This document shows, piece by piece, positions 9,062-17,301 of a stretch of 64,000 bases of DNA; position 1 is the first letter of the stretch; every line of letters begins with the position of its first letter. The notes under the pieces were generated by a model that saw only the letters and a program-made list of their open reading frames with translations, did no database searches and was not told where the DNA came from. The stretch comes from Thermomonospora echinospora (GTDB lineage Bacteria > Actinomycetota > Actinomycetes > Streptosporangiales > Streptosporangiaceae): the NCBI RefSeq assembly GCF_900108175.1, contig NZ_FNVO01000008.1, positions 247,845-311,844 of the forward strand, read 5' to 3'. A program made the position numbers and the translations under genes.

Positions 9062-10300
9062 GTGGAGCGGCAGTCACGACCCCTCGTCCTCGACCCGGCC
9101 GGCGGCGACATCCACGCGGAAGCGGCCGAGCTCCGCCGGCGCGGCGCGGCGACCCAGGTGGAGCTGCCGGGCGGCGTGGTGGCGTGGGCGGTGACCGAGC
9201 GCGACGCGTTGCGGCGGCTGCTGGCCGACCCGCGGGTCTCCAAGGACCCGTACCGGCACTGGCCCGCCTGGATCAACGGGGAGATCCCGCAGGACTGGCC
9301 GCTGCAGCTGTGGGTGGCGGTGCGGAACATGTTCACCGCCTACGGCGACGAGCACCGGCGGCTGCGCTCGCTGGTCTCCAAGGCGTTCACCGTCCGCAGC
9401 ACCGCCGCCCTGCGTCCGCAGGTCGAGCAGATCACCACCGGCCTGCTCGACCGCCTGGCGGCGCTGCCCCCGGACCGGCGGACGGACCTGCGCGAGGAGT
9501 TCGCCTACCCGCTGCCGATCGAGGTGATCTGCCGGCTGTTCGGCATCCCGGAGGAGGCGCGCCCGGAGCTGCGCACCGTGGTCGACGGCGTGTTCAACAC
9601 CTCCGCGACCGCCGAGGAGGCGGCGGCCAACGTGCAGCGCCTGTACGCCATCTTGACCGAGCTGGTCGCCGCCAAGCGGTCCGCGCCCGGCGACGACCTG
9701 GCCAGCGCTCTCATCGCCGCCCGTGACGAGGACGGATCGCGGCTGGAGGAGAACGAGATGGTCGACACGTTGATCCTGCTGATCTCCGCCGGCCACGAGA
9801 CCACCGTCAACCTCCTCGACCACGCCATCACGGCCCTGCTCACCCACCCCGACCAGCTCGCCCTCGTCCGCACCGGCCGGGCCTCCTGGGACGACGTCAT
9901 CGACGAGACGCTCCGCTGGCAGCCCCCGGTGGCGAACCTGCCGCTGCGCTACGCCGTCGAGGACGTCGAGGTGGGCGGCGTGACCATCCCGAAGGGCGAG
10001 GCGATCCTGGCGGGCTACGCCGCCGTGGGCCGCGACCCCGCGCTGCACGGGGCCGACGCCGACCGCTTCGACGTCCGGCGGCCGAACAAGGAGCACCTCT
10101 CGTTCGGGCACGGCGTCCACTACTGCCTGGGCGCGCCCCTGGCGCGCATGGAGGCCGAGATCGCCCTGCCGGCCCTGTTCGACCGCTTCCCCGACCTCGC
10201 GCTGGCCGTACCGCCGGGCGAGCTGCGGCCGGTGGCGTCGTTCATCTCCAACGGCCACCGCACGCTGCCGGTGAACCTGCACAAGGCCGCCCGCGGCTGA
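9062..10300 (+). CDS. Cytochrome P450
   Basis: A 412-residue soluble bacterial P450. The I-helix has ISAGHETT, the K-helix DETLRWQP gives the ExxR pair, and the heme loop is FGHGVHYCLGAPLARME with the cysteine thiolate ligand. It resembles CYP107-type monooxygenases, which hydroxylate secondary metabolites or xenobiotics; the substrate is unknown. The frame is open from 8963, but GTG 9062 has GGGAG seven bases upstream and gives the normal family length. No ferredoxin gene is adjacent, so an electron donor must come from elsewhere. Confidence 0.92.
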   Translation: MERQSRPLVLDPAGGDIHAEAAELRRRGAATQVELPGGVVAWAVTERDALRRLLADPRVSKDPYRHWPAWINGEIPQDWPLQLWVAVRNMFTAYGDEHRRLRSLVSKAFTVRSTAALRPQVEQITTGLLDRLAALPPDRRTDLREEFAYPLPIEVICRLFGIPEEARPELRTVVDGVFNTSATAEEAAANVQRLYAILTELVAAKRSAPGDDLASALIAARDEDGSRLEENEMVDTLILLISAGHETTVNLLDHAITALLTHPDQLALVRTGRASWDDVIDETLRWQPPVANLPLRYAVEDVEVGGVTIPKGEAILAGYAAVGRDPALHGADADRFDVRRPNKEHLSFGHGVHYCLGAPLARMEAEIALPALFDRFPDLALAVPPGELRPVASFISNGHRTLPVNLHKAARG

Positions 10301-10381
10301 CCGGGGCCTGGCGCCGCCCGGGCGCCGGGGTGAAGGTGACGCGTCCGCGAATCCCGTTAAGCTGATCGGCGAATGTGATTC

Positions 10382-10393
10382 AACTAACGAGTT
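10382..10393. promoter_or_regulatory. Possible autoregulatory operator (AACT-N4-AGTT)
   Basis: A short inverted repeat, AACT at 10382-10385 and AGTT at 10390-10393, lies about 15 bases before the BlaI-type regulator start. The half-site spacing resembles dyads bound by this family, but the arms are only four bases long. Confidence 0.25.
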
Positions 10394-10408
10394 CGTGAGG
10401 TCGGGACG

Positions 10409-10774
10409 GTGGCGCGTAGACCACTCGGACAGCTGGAGGCCGAAGTGCTGGCCGCGCTGGCGGCCCTGGAGCGTCCCGCCGGGGCCGCGGAGTTGCGGCT
10501 GCGGCTGGTCGGCGAGCCCGCCCACACCACGGTGAACACCGTCCTGTCCCGGCTGTGCGACAAGCGACTGGTCACCCGGATCCGCGACGGCCGTCAGTAC
10601 CTGTACCGGCTCGCCGTGGACGAGACGCGGCTGGTGGCCGGCCGCATGTACGACCATCTGCGTTTCGCCAACGACCCGCGGAGCGTGCTGAGCCGGTTCG
10701 TGCAGTCGCTCAGTGCCGACGAGGAGCGGGCCCTGCGCCAGATCCTCGACGCCTCCCGGCCTGAACCGGCCTGA
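10409..10774 (+). CDS. BlaI/MecI/CopY family transcriptional regulator
   Basis: A 121-residue winged-helix repressor. The N-terminal domain (LGQLEAEVLAALAAL, then HTTVNTVLSRLCDKRLVTR) matches the BlaI fold, including the recognition helix. The C-terminal 50 residues form the dimer/helical tail (PRSVLSRFVQSLSADEERAL). Such repressors control beta-lactamase, copper or respiration genes and are often inactivated by a BlaR/M56 peptidase, but none is encoded beside it here. The GTG start is inferred from homology. The stop lies in a tandem CTGAACCGGC duplication. Confidence 0.85.
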   Translation: MARRPLGQLEAEVLAALAALERPAGAAELRLRLVGEPAHTTVNTVLSRLCDKRLVTRIRDGRQYLYRLAVDETRLVAGRMYDHLRFANDPRSVLSRFVQSLSADEERALRQILDASRPEPA

Positions 10775-10775
10775 A

Positions 10776-10809
10776 CCGGCCGGGCGGCGGCCGGTCGCCG
10801 CCCGGCCGG
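10776..10809. terminator. Bidirectional terminator hairpin
   Basis: Perfect 14-base arms at 10776-10789 and 10796-10809 with a six-base loop sit between the convergent regulator and TerB genes. Confidence 0.8.
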
Positions 10810-10814
10810 CCCGG

Positions 10815-11270
10815 TCACAGCTCGAACTCGGCCGGGTTCAGGCCGACGGCGTGGCAGGCCTCGCGGACGACGGCCTTCTCGGTGTCGTCGAAGTGCCCGT
10901 CGGCGCCGCCGATGATGATGCCGATCTGGATGACGGCGCGGGCCTCGGCGGGCTTCTTGCCCACCTTGCCGATGGTCTGCAGGAGACCGACCTTCCCGAA
11001 GGCGAAGTCGGTCGTCAGCTTGCCCAGGTAGTCGTCGAAGCGGTGCTGCAGGTCGTGGGCGGGGAAGTTCTGCAGCACCTCGTTGGTGGCGATCAGGGAG
11101 GCGGTGCGCTGCCGCTCGGCGGGGTCCACACTGCCGTCGGCGGCGGCCACCAGGGCGCACATCGCCATGCTCGCGTCCCGGAACGCGCCGCTCTTGAGCT
11201 CGTTCTTCTTGGCCATGAGCTGGGCCTGCATGGTCTGGGTGGACTCGCGCAGCTTGTTCCACAGCGCCAT
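10815..11270 (-). CDS. TerB-family tellurite resistance protein
   Basis: A 151-residue all-helical TerB-like protein. The family signatures ALVAAADGSVDPAERQ and IGGADGHFDDTEKAVVREAC hold paired acidic residues that bind metal ions in KP-TerB. The native role is generally linked to metal or membrane stress rather than tellurite as such. A GGAGG at 11277-11281 lies six bases before the ATG at 11270 and fixes the start. No other ter genes are nearby. It is divergent from the Spo0M-like gene. Confidence 0.85.
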   Translation of the reverse strand: MALWNKLRESTQTMQAQLMAKKNELKSGAFRDASMAMCALVAAADGSVDPAERQRTASLIATNEVLQNFPAHDLQHRFDDYLGKLTTDFAFGKVGLLQTIGKVGKKPAEARAVIQIGIIIGGADGHFDDTEKAVVREACHAVGLNPAEFEL

Positions 11271-11317
11271 CGAATGCCTCCAAGTCGGTGATCGGCCTGC
11301 CTGGACCCTGACCATTC

Positions 11318-11333
11318 TGCTACAAGTGTCGTA
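11318..11333. promoter_or_regulatory. Candidate BlaI-type operator
   Basis: TGCTACA at 11318-11324 and TGTCGTA at 11327-11333 form an imperfect dyad with a two-base centre, resembling the TACTACA-N2-TGTAGTA pattern that I recall for actinobacterial BlaI. It lies in the divergent promoter region of terB and the Spo0M-like gene, about 550 bases from the BlaI-type gene. Confidence 0.35.
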
Positions 11334-11486
11334 ATGATTCTTGCCGGCGGTCCGTTCCCGGAGGTCGATTCTTTGCGGACGGCCCGACCGGCGACGACCG
11401 CCGGACCGGGCGGCCGTGCCGGATGGTCACCGGCGCGGCCACCGGGTCACAACCGCATGTCACAACCGCATATGAGTGGGGGAGCG

Positions 11487-12683
11487 ATGGTCTTCAGGCA
11501 GTTGCTGGGCGCGTTCGGGGTGGGCGGCCCGTCGGTGGAGACGGTGCTGGCGTCCTCGCATTGCCGGCCGGGGGAGTACCTGGCCGGGGAGGTGCGCGTG
11601 CAGGGCGGGGACCGGGACGCCTACCTCGACCAGGTCGTGCTGAGCCTGGTCACCGAGGTGGAGGTCGAGCACGACGACCAGGAGGGCGCCGGGGTCCTGG
11701 AGTTCCACCGAGGAGCGATCACGGGCGGGTTCGTCATCGGGGCGGGACAGTTCCACTCGATCCCGTTCCAGCTGCCGATCCCGTGGGAGCTGCCGATCAC
11801 CGAGGTGCACGGGCGGCACCTGCACGGCATGGCCATGGGGGTGCGCACCGAACTGGAGGTGGCCGGGCAGCTCGACAAGGGCGACCTGGACCCGGTCGCG
11901 GTGGTCCCGCTGCCGTCCCAGCAGCGGGTGCTGGACGCCTTCGCCGAGCTGGGCTTCGGCTTCAAGAGCGCGGACGTCGAGCACGGCCACATCGCCGGGC
12001 TGCACCAGGAGCTGCCGTTCTACCAGGAGATCGAGTTCTACGCCCCGCCGCAGTACAGCGGGCACATCGAGGAGGTCGAGCTGACGTTCGTGGCCAGCCC
12101 GCACGGGCTGGCCGTCGTGCTGGAGGCCGACCGGCGCGCCGACCTGTTCTCCGAGGGCGGCGACTCCTTCGGCCGCTTCCAGGTCTCCCACGAGCAGGCC
12201 CTGTACATGGCCTGGGAGCACGAGCTGACCGGCTGGCTGCAGGCCGTCGTCGGGCACCTGTCCGGCGGCCACGCCGTCCACGGGCATCACGACCCGTACG
12301 GCTCGTACGGCCATCACCATGATCCGCACGGGCACCAGGGGGGCCACGGCGGCCCGGGGTGGGGCGGCGTGGCCGCCGGAGCCGTGGGCGGCGCCGCCGT
12401 CGGGTTCGCCGCCGGGGCCGTGGTGAACGAGATGCTCGACGACGACTCCGACGAGGACGAGGCGGCCGAAGAGGCCGCGGAGGAGGCCGCCGAGGCCGTC
12501 CAGGCGGCGGCCTACCAGGCCGCCATAGAGGACGCAATTGAAGAGGCGGTCGAAGAGGCCGTCGAGGAGGCCTACGAGGACGCGATCGAAGAGGCCGTCG
12601 AAGAGGCCGTCGAGGAGGCGTACGAGGAGGCGTACGAGGACGCCTACGAAGAAGCGGTCGAGAGCTTCGAGGACGAGGACTGA
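11487..12683 (+). CDS. Spo0M-family protein with His-rich linker and acidic repeat tail
   Basis: A 398-residue protein. Residues 1 to about 250 are an arrestin-like Spo0M (sporulation-control) domain (MVFRQLLGAFGVGGPSVETVL; PFQLPIPWELPIT). A histidine/glycine-rich linker follows (GHHDPYGSYGHHHDPHGH), then a glycine/alanine hydrophobic stretch (GVAAGAVGGAAVGFAAGAVV), then about 70 residues almost entirely Glu/Asp/Ala/Tyr in EEAVEEA and EEAYEDA repeats. The first part is normal for the family; the tail is not. The ATG at 11487 has GGGGGAG just before it; an upstream ATG at 11472 lacks one. Function of the tail is unknown; metal or membrane-protein binding is only a guess. Confidence 0.85.
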   Translation: MVFRQLLGAFGVGGPSVETVLASSHCRPGEYLAGEVRVQGGDRDAYLDQVVLSLVTEVEVEHDDQEGAGVLEFHRGAITGGFVIGAGQFHSIPFQLPIPWELPITEVHGRHLHGMAMGVRTELEVAGQLDKGDLDPVAVVPLPSQQRVLDAFAELGFGFKSADVEHGHIAGLHQELPFYQEIEFYAPPQYSGHIEEVELTFVASPHGLAVVLEADRRADLFSEGGDSFGRFQVSHEQALYMAWEHELTGWLQAVVGHLSGGHAVHGHHDPYGSYGHHHDPHGHQGGHGGPGWGGVAAGAVGGAAVGFAAGAVVNEMLDDDSDEDEAAEEAAEEAAEAVQAAAYQAAIEDAIEEAVEEAVEEAYEDAIEEAVEEAVEEAYEEAYEDAYEEAVESFEDED

Positions 12684-13003
12684 CGCCGCGCTCGGAGGGC
12701 GGTTCCGGCGGGCACTGCCCTCCCGCGCGTCGGCGCTGCCGTGGGTGATGCCCGGGATGCCCCCATCGCTGTTCTGCTCGCTCTGATCCGGTACGTGGCG
12801 GCGGCCACGGTCATCGAGCCGTACGGGGCCGCCGGGTGACCGCGGCTCGACGGGTGCCCTGTTCGTCCCTTCCGTACTACAAAAGTAGAATCCAGGAGCG
12901 GGGTCGGCCCGCCGGGGTCCCGCGTCGGCGTACGCACTCGGCGCGGGGAACCTGAACAGGTCGTTCGTCGTTCTACGGGCGACCCACCCGACCAGAGAGA
13001 CAC
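12684..13003. promoter_or_regulatory. Leader region of CNNM operon with CTAC-N4-GTAG dyad
   Basis: This 320-base gap holds the inverted repeat TACTAC (12875-12880) / GTAGAA (12885-12890), a second BlaI-like site candidate, in an AT-richer patch suitable for a promoter. No known magnesium riboswitch fold was recognised. Nothing else was seen. Confidence 0.35.
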
Positions 13004-13069
13004 ATGGACCGCGATCTCTTCACCGGCACCGCCGCCCGCCTCGACGAGCCGCGGAGGGGGCGCCGATGA
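13004..13069 (+). CDS. Possible 21-residue leader peptide (uORF)
   Basis: A short frame starting at ATG 13004 after CAGAGAG encodes 21 residues beginning MDRDLFTG and ending in an Arg-rich tail RRGRR. Its TGA (13067-13069) overlaps the ATG of the CNNM gene as ATGA, a layout that implies translational coupling. It may be a regulatory leader peptide or simply chance; there is no homology that I recognise. Confidence 0.35.
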   Translation: MDRDLFTGTAARLDEPRRGRR

Positions 13070-14448
13070 TCACCGCGCTCTCTCTGCTGCTGGGCGTGGC
13101 GGTGGTACTCCTGATCACCGCACTGACGGGCTACTTCGTCGCCCAAGAATTCGCCTACATGGCCGTGGATCGTTCCCGGCTGAACGCCCGCGCCGCCGAC
13201 GGCGACGGCTCCGCCGGGCGCGCCCTGAAGGTGACCCGGCGCACCTCGTTCATGCTGTCGGGGGCGCAGCTGGGCATCACGGTGACCGGCCTGCTCGTCG
13301 GCTACGTCGCCGAACCGATGATCGGTCGGGCCCTCGGCGACCTCATCGGCGTGGCGGGCGTCCCCGCGGGCACCGGCCTTGCGGTCGGGACGCTGCTGGC
13401 GCTGGGGTTCTCCACGCTGGTACAGATGCTGTTCGGCGAGCTGTTCCCCAAGAACCTCGCGATCGCGCGGCCTGAACCGGTGGCCCGGTGGCTGGCGCGG
13501 TCCACGCTCCTGTACCTCAAGGCGTTCGGCTGGCTGATCCGGGTGTTCGACCAGTCGTCGAACCTGCTGCTGCGCCTGCTGCGCATCGAGCCGGTACACG
13601 ACGTGGAGCACTCGGCCACCGAGCGGGACCTGGCGCACATCGTGGCCGACTCGCGCCGCAGCGGCGACCTGCCACCCGATCTGTCGATCATGCTCGACCG
13701 GGTGTTGGACTTCCCGCGGCGGGACGTCGAGCACGCGATGATCCCCCGCTCCCGGGTCGACACGGTCGACCGCGACGACCCCATCGCCGAGGTGCGGCGT
13801 GCCATGAGCACCGGGCACTCCCGGTACCCGGTCCTGGACGAGGAGGAGCACGTCGTCGGCGTGGTTCACCTCGACGACGTGCTGACCGCCGCCGACACCG
13901 CCGGGCCGGTGTCGGCGATCATGCGGCCCGCAACGGTGCTGCCGACGCTGATGACGCTGCCCGCGGCGCTGGACCGGTTGATCGAGCGGCGCGCCCAGTT
14001 GGCCTGCGTCATCGACGAGTTCGGCGGCTTCGCCGGGATCCTGACCCTGGAGGACCTGGCCGAGGAACTGGTCGGCGAGATCACCGACGAGCACGACGCC
14101 GCCGCCGGCGAGCCCACGGCCACCGCCGCCGGCAACGCCTGGATCATCCCGGGGACCTTCCACATCGACGAGGTGGAGCGCACCATCGACCACCGGCTGC
14201 CCGAGGGCGACTACGAGACCATCGCCGGTCTGGTGATCGCCTCCCACGGGGCGCTGCCCGAGGTCGGCACCGGGCTCGACATCGAGCTTCCGGCCGACCC
14301 CGCCGACCTGGCCCGCACCGACGACCCGCCGCGCCGCTTCGTGCACGTCGAGGTCCTGGAGGTCGACAACCACGTGCCCTCGTCCATCCGGCTGCAGGTC
14401 GGGCGGACCGACGAGCCCGCCACGGACGAGGGGACGGTCCGCCGATGA
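13066..14448 (+). CDS. CNNM/CorC (HlyC) family transporter with CBS pair
   Basis: A 460-residue membrane protein of the hemolysin III-like CNNM/CorB family, implicated in Mg2+/Co2+ efflux or sensing. The N-terminal DUF21 domain has about four membrane segments (TALSLLLGVAVVLLITAL; GAQLGITVTGLLVGYVAEP; LGFSTLVQMLFGELFPKN). Two CBS motifs (IPRSRVDTVDRDDPIAEV; LTLEDLAEELVGEITDE) and a C-terminal CorC_HlyC domain follow. The start has GGAGGGGG upstream. It overlaps the next, paralogous gene by ATGA, so the two probably form a heteromeric unit. Confidence 0.9.
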   Translation: MITALSLLLGVAVVLLITALTGYFVAQEFAYMAVDRSRLNARAADGDGSAGRALKVTRRTSFMLSGAQLGITVTGLLVGYVAEPMIGRALGDLIGVAGVPAGTGLAVGTLLALGFSTLVQMLFGELFPKNLAIARPEPVARWLARSTLLYLKAFGWLIRVFDQSSNLLLRLLRIEPVHDVEHSATERDLAHIVADSRRSGDLPPDLSIMLDRVLDFPRRDVEHAMIPRSRVDTVDRDDPIAEVRRAMSTGHSRYPVLDEEEHVVGVVHLDDVLTAADTAGPVSAIMRPATVLPTLMTLPAALDRLIERRAQLACVIDEFGGFAGILTLEDLAEELVGEITDEHDAAAGEPTATAAGNAWIIPGTFHIDEVERTIDHRLPEGDYETIAGLVIASHGALPEVGTGLDIELPADPADLARTDDPPRRFVHVEVLEVDNHVPSSIRLQVGRTDEPATDEGTVRR

Positions 14449-15476
14449 GCAACCCGTGGGTCGTGCTGGCCGCAACGGTCGCGATCATCGCGCTGAGCGC
14501 CTTCTTCGTCGCCGTCGAGTTCGCGCTCATCGCCGCCAAACGCCACCGGCTGGAGGACGCCGCGCCCACCAGCCGGTCGGCGCGGGCGGCGCTGCGCAGC
14601 GCCTCGGAGCTCACCGTGCTCCTGGCGGGCGCGCAGCTGGGCATCACGGTCTGCACGCTGGCGCTGGGCGCGGTCACCAAACCGGCCGTGCACCACTGGC
14701 TGACCCCGCTCCTGGGGTCATGGGGGCTGGCCCCCTGGCCGGCGGACGTGGCGGGGTTCGTGCTGGCCCTGATCGCCGTGACCTTCCTGCACCTGGTGGT
14801 GGGGGAGATGGCGCCCAAGTCGTGGGCCATCGCCCATCCCGAGAAGTCGGCCACCCTGCTGGCCCTGCCGATGCGCGCGTTCATGTGGCTGACCCGGCCG
14901 CTGCTGCGCACGCTGAACGAGGCGGCCAACTGGTGCCTGCGCAAGGTCGGCGTCGAGGCCGCCGACCAGGTCGCCTCGGGGCAGGACCCCGAAGCCCTGC
15001 GGCACCTGGTCGAGCACTCGGCCAACGTCGGCGTGCTCGACACCGTGTACTCCGCCCAGCTGTCCGGGGCGCTGGACCTGCAGCACCTGCGGCTCGGCGA
15101 CCTGGTCAAGAAGGGGAGCACGCCCACCGCCGTCCCCGCGGGCGCCACCGTGGCCGACGTCCAGGCCGCCAGCCGAGACTCCGGCCACCTGCGGATCCTG
15201 GTGGCCGGCCCCGGCGTCGACCGGGGCGTGGTCCACGTGCGCGACACGCTGACCGAGCCCGAGACCGCCGGCATCGCCCACCTGACGCGCCCGGCGTACC
15301 GGATGAGCGCCGACACGACCGTCTCCACCGCCCTGGCGCGGATGCGCGAGACCAGCAATCAGCTCGCGCTCGTCACCGAAGGCGACCGGATCCTCGGGGT
15401 CGTCACCATCAACGACGTGCTCCGCCGCCTGTTCCTCCGTCCCGGGGAGGGCCGGACGCCGGCGACCGTCCGGTGA
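14445..15476 (+). CDS. CNNM/CorC family transporter, shorter paralogue
   Basis: A 343-residue partner of the preceding gene, with the same DUF21 membrane domain (VVLAATVAIIALSAFFVAVE; LLAGAQLGITVCTLALGAV; VGEMAPKSWAI) and CBS-like part ending TEGDRILGVVTINDVLRRL. It lacks the terminal CorC_HlyC domain present in its neighbour. Paired long/short CNNM genes are typical of actinobacteria. It ends 17 bases from the convergent CDF gene. Confidence 0.9.
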   Translation: MSNPWVVLAATVAIIALSAFFVAVEFALIAAKRHRLEDAAPTSRSARAALRSASELTVLLAGAQLGITVCTLALGAVTKPAVHHWLTPLLGSWGLAPWPADVAGFVLALIAVTFLHLVVGEMAPKSWAIAHPEKSATLLALPMRAFMWLTRPLLRTLNEAANWCLRKVGVEAADQVASGQDPEALRHLVEHSANVGVLDTVYSAQLSGALDLQHLRLGDLVKKGSTPTAVPAGATVADVQAASRDSGHLRILVAGPGVDRGVVHVRDTLTEPETAGIAHLTRPAYRMSADTTVSTALARMRETSNQLALVTEGDRILGVVTINDVLRRLFLRPGEGRTPATVR

Positions 15477-15493
15477 CCGGGGACGGGCGGCGG

Positions 15494-16423
15494 TCACCAG
15501 CCGATCTCCTCGCAGCCGACGTGGTCGGCGGGCTCTACCTGCAGGGTGGCGTGGGCGATGTCGTGGCGGTCGCGCAGCAGGTCGCGGGCCTGGTCGAGGA
15601 TGGCGTGCGGGTCGGCGTGGTCGGTGGTGACCAGGTGGGCGGTGGCGACGTGCATGCCGGAGGTCAGCGTCCACAGGTGCAGGTCGTGCACGTCGGCGAC
15701 GCCGTCGATGGCGGCCAGCTCGCCGGCCACGACGTCCACGTCCAGGCCCTCGGGGACGTGCTGGCCGAGCACCGCCAGCACCTGACGGCCCAGCGCGACG
15801 GCGCGGATCACCACGAAGGCGGCGATGGCGAGCGCGACCAGGGTGTCGAACAGGATTTGCCCGGTGACGGCGATCAGGGCCCCGGCCGTGATCACCCCGA
15901 CCGATCCGGCGGTGTCGGCGAGCACCTCCAGGTAGGCGCCCCGGACGTTGAGGCTCTCGGCGGCGCCCGCGCGCAGCAGCACGAGCGCGGCCAAGTTGAC
16001 CACCAGGCCCAGCGTGCCGACGACCAGCATCGGCCCGCCGGCCACCTCGGCGTGCCCGCCGATCCGGGACAGTGCCTCGACGGCGATGTAGCCGGCGGTG
16101 CCCAGCATCACCAGCACCGCGAACCCGGAGGCGAACACCTCCACCCGGTACGACCCGTAGGTCCGCCGGCCGGTGGTGTCCGGACGGGTCGCGATCTTGG
16201 TGGCGACCAGCGCGGCGGCCAGGGTGACCACGTCGGCGGCCATGTGCCCGGCGTCCGACAGCAGCGCCAGCGAGCCCGAGGCCAGCCCGTACACCAGTTC
16301 CACCACGAAGAACGAGGCGATCAGGGCGAACGCCGCGACCAGCCGCCGGCGGTGCCGCCCGCCGGCGTGCCCGGCGACCTGACCCGCGCCGTGCCCGTGC
16401 CCGTGTCCGTGACCGGCGCCCAT
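15494..16423 (-). CDS. Cation diffusion facilitator (Zn2+/Cd2+ exporter)
   Basis: A 309-residue CDF transporter (CzcD-like) exporting divalent metal by proton exchange. The N-terminus has the metal-buffering HGHGHGHGAGQVAGH, and six membrane segments follow. The first HxxxD-type site is LLSDAGHMAADV and the second YLEVLADTAGSVGV. The C-terminal cytoplasmic domain (AIDGVADVHDLHLWTLTSG) is the usual ferredoxin-like metal sensor. The ATG is joined to the stop of the upstream metal sensor gene as TGATG, so both are co-translated; a GTG at 16426 is an alternative start. Confidence 0.92.
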   Translation of the reverse strand: MGAGHGHGHGHGAGQVAGHAGGRHRRRLVAAFALIASFFVVELVYGLASGSLALLSDAGHMAADVVTLAAALVATKIATRPDTTGRRTYGSYRVEVFASGFAVLVMLGTAGYIAVEALSRIGGHAEVAGGPMLVVGTLGLVVNLAALVLLRAGAAESLNVRGAYLEVLADTAGSVGVITAGALIAVTGQILFDTLVALAIAAFVVIRAVALGRQVLAVLGQHVPEGLDVDVVAGELAAIDGVADVHDLHLWTLTSGMHVATAHLVTTDHADPHAILDQARDLLRDRHDIAHATLQVEPADHVGCEEIGW

Positions 16424-16842
16424 CACGGCTCCCGCTCGGGATGAACGGCCTCTTCAACGACCTGGGTGTGCTCGATGTGGGCGACGGCCAGGTCCAGCAG
16501 CATCCGCACGTGCGCGTCGGCCAGCCGGTAGTAGGCCATCCGCCCGGACCGGCGTACGCTCACCACCCGGTGCGCCCGCAGCAGCCGCAGGGCGTGCGAG
16601 GCCGCCGACTCGCTCATCCCGCTGACCGCGGCCAGGTCGCACACGCACAGCTCCCCGTCCAGCAGCGCCACCAGCAGCCGCAGCCGCCCCGGGTCCGACA
16701 GCAGCCCGAACACCTCGGCGGTGTCGGCCAGGTCCCGCTCGGCCGGCATCCGCTCGCGCACCGAGGCGACCCGGGGTGCGTCCACCACCCGCACCGCGCA
16801 CCCGTCGAGTTCCATCACCCGGTCATATGAAGAACTGTTCAT
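16423..16842 (-). CDS. ArsR/SmtB family metal-sensing repressor
   Basis: A 139-residue winged-helix metalloregulator that should repress itself and the CDF exporter until metal binds. The helix-turn-helix is VSGMSESAASHALRLLRAH. An alpha-5 metal site is complete: DAHVRMLLDLAVAHIEH matches D-x-H-x10-H-x2-H, the Zn-site of SmtB/NmtR/CzrA. Cysteines in ELCVCDLAA (and an N-terminal Cys) also suggest an alpha-3 type site as in CadC. The start at 16842 overlaps a clean operator, so a leaderless transcript or the internal ATG at 16815 are both possible. Confidence 0.9.
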   Translation of the reverse strand: MNSSSYDRVMELDGCAVRVVDAPRVASVRERMPAERDLADTAEVFGLLSDPGRLRLLVALLDGELCVCDLAAVSGMSESAASHALRLLRAHRVVSVRRSGRMAYYRLADAHVRMLLDLAVAHIEHTQVVEEAVHPEREP

Positions 16843-16843
16843 A
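16826..16843. promoter_or_regulatory. ArsR/SmtB-type operator
   Basis: TATGAA (16826-16831) and TTCATA (16838-16843) are perfect inverted arms around GAACTG. This closely resembles the TGAA-containing dyads bound by SmtB/NmtR/CzrA repressors and overlaps the repressor's first codon, as expected for autorepression. Confidence 0.7.
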
Positions 16844-16935
16844 GGTTTACTTCAGCGGTTCCCCCATGATCTGTCAAACAGCGGTCCCCGCGTGGACGGG
16901 CCGTGGTCGCGACGCCGGAGTGCCCCGGGTGCGGG

Positions 16936-17301
16936 TCAGCCGCTTTCGGGCAGGGCCGGTCTGGGGCGCAGGCAGAGCATGGTCGCGGTGCCGTCGCCGT
17001 CGATGACCCGGACGTCGGCCTCGGCCGGCCGGGACGCGGTGACGTCGACCTCGGCGGGATGGTTGATCATATGGCGGAGCACGACGGGGAACCGCGCCGA
17101 GTTGCCGCCGACCCCGACGACGACCACGTCGTCGCGTGGATCGTAGGAGGCGTAGTTGAACGGTAGCCCCTCGGTCTCGTACTGGTCGCCGTACTCGGAG
17201 TCGACCAGTTCGATGGCGACGGTGTGGCCCTGGTGATCGGCGGTCAGCGTGTCGAAGAAGCCGACCCAACCGTCCCGCTCGACCGTCATGGTCTCGGTCA
17301 T
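16936..17301 (-). CDS. DUF5335 family protein
   Basis: A 121-residue cytoplasmic protein. It follows the family pattern: an N-terminal WVGFFDTLTADHQGH helix, a middle EYGDQYETEGLPF strand region, VVVVGVGGNSARFPVVLRH and HMINHPAEVDV before a final strand with DGDGTATMLCLRP. Members often occur near stress genes; no biochemical role is known to me. GGAGGA just upstream of the ATG at 17301 supports the start. It shares orientation with, but is separated from, the metal-efflux pair. Confidence 0.72.
   Translation of the reverse strand: MTETMTVERDGWVGFFDTLTADHQGHTVAIELVDSEYGDQYETEGLPFNYASYDPRDDVVVVGVGGNSARFPVVLRHMINHPAEVDVTASRPAEADVRVIDGDGTATMLCLRPRPALPESG

Noticed and set aside
9062..10300. P450 and BlaI-type regulator as a biosynthetic cluster
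   Set aside because: No core biosynthetic enzyme, ferredoxin or tailoring gene accompanies them.
10761..10780. Tandem CTGAACCGGC duplication as mobile-element footprint
   Set aside because: Two ten-base copies at a stop codon next to a terminator; too short and with no associated transposase.
12684..13065. Magnesium riboswitch ahead of the CNNM operon
   Set aside because: No conserved M-box or ykoK elements could be traced; only a short dyad and a uORF are visible.
14456..16444. 662-codon plus-strand frame across CNNM and CDF genes
   Set aside because: It crosses two oppositely oriented real genes and has no coherent domain.
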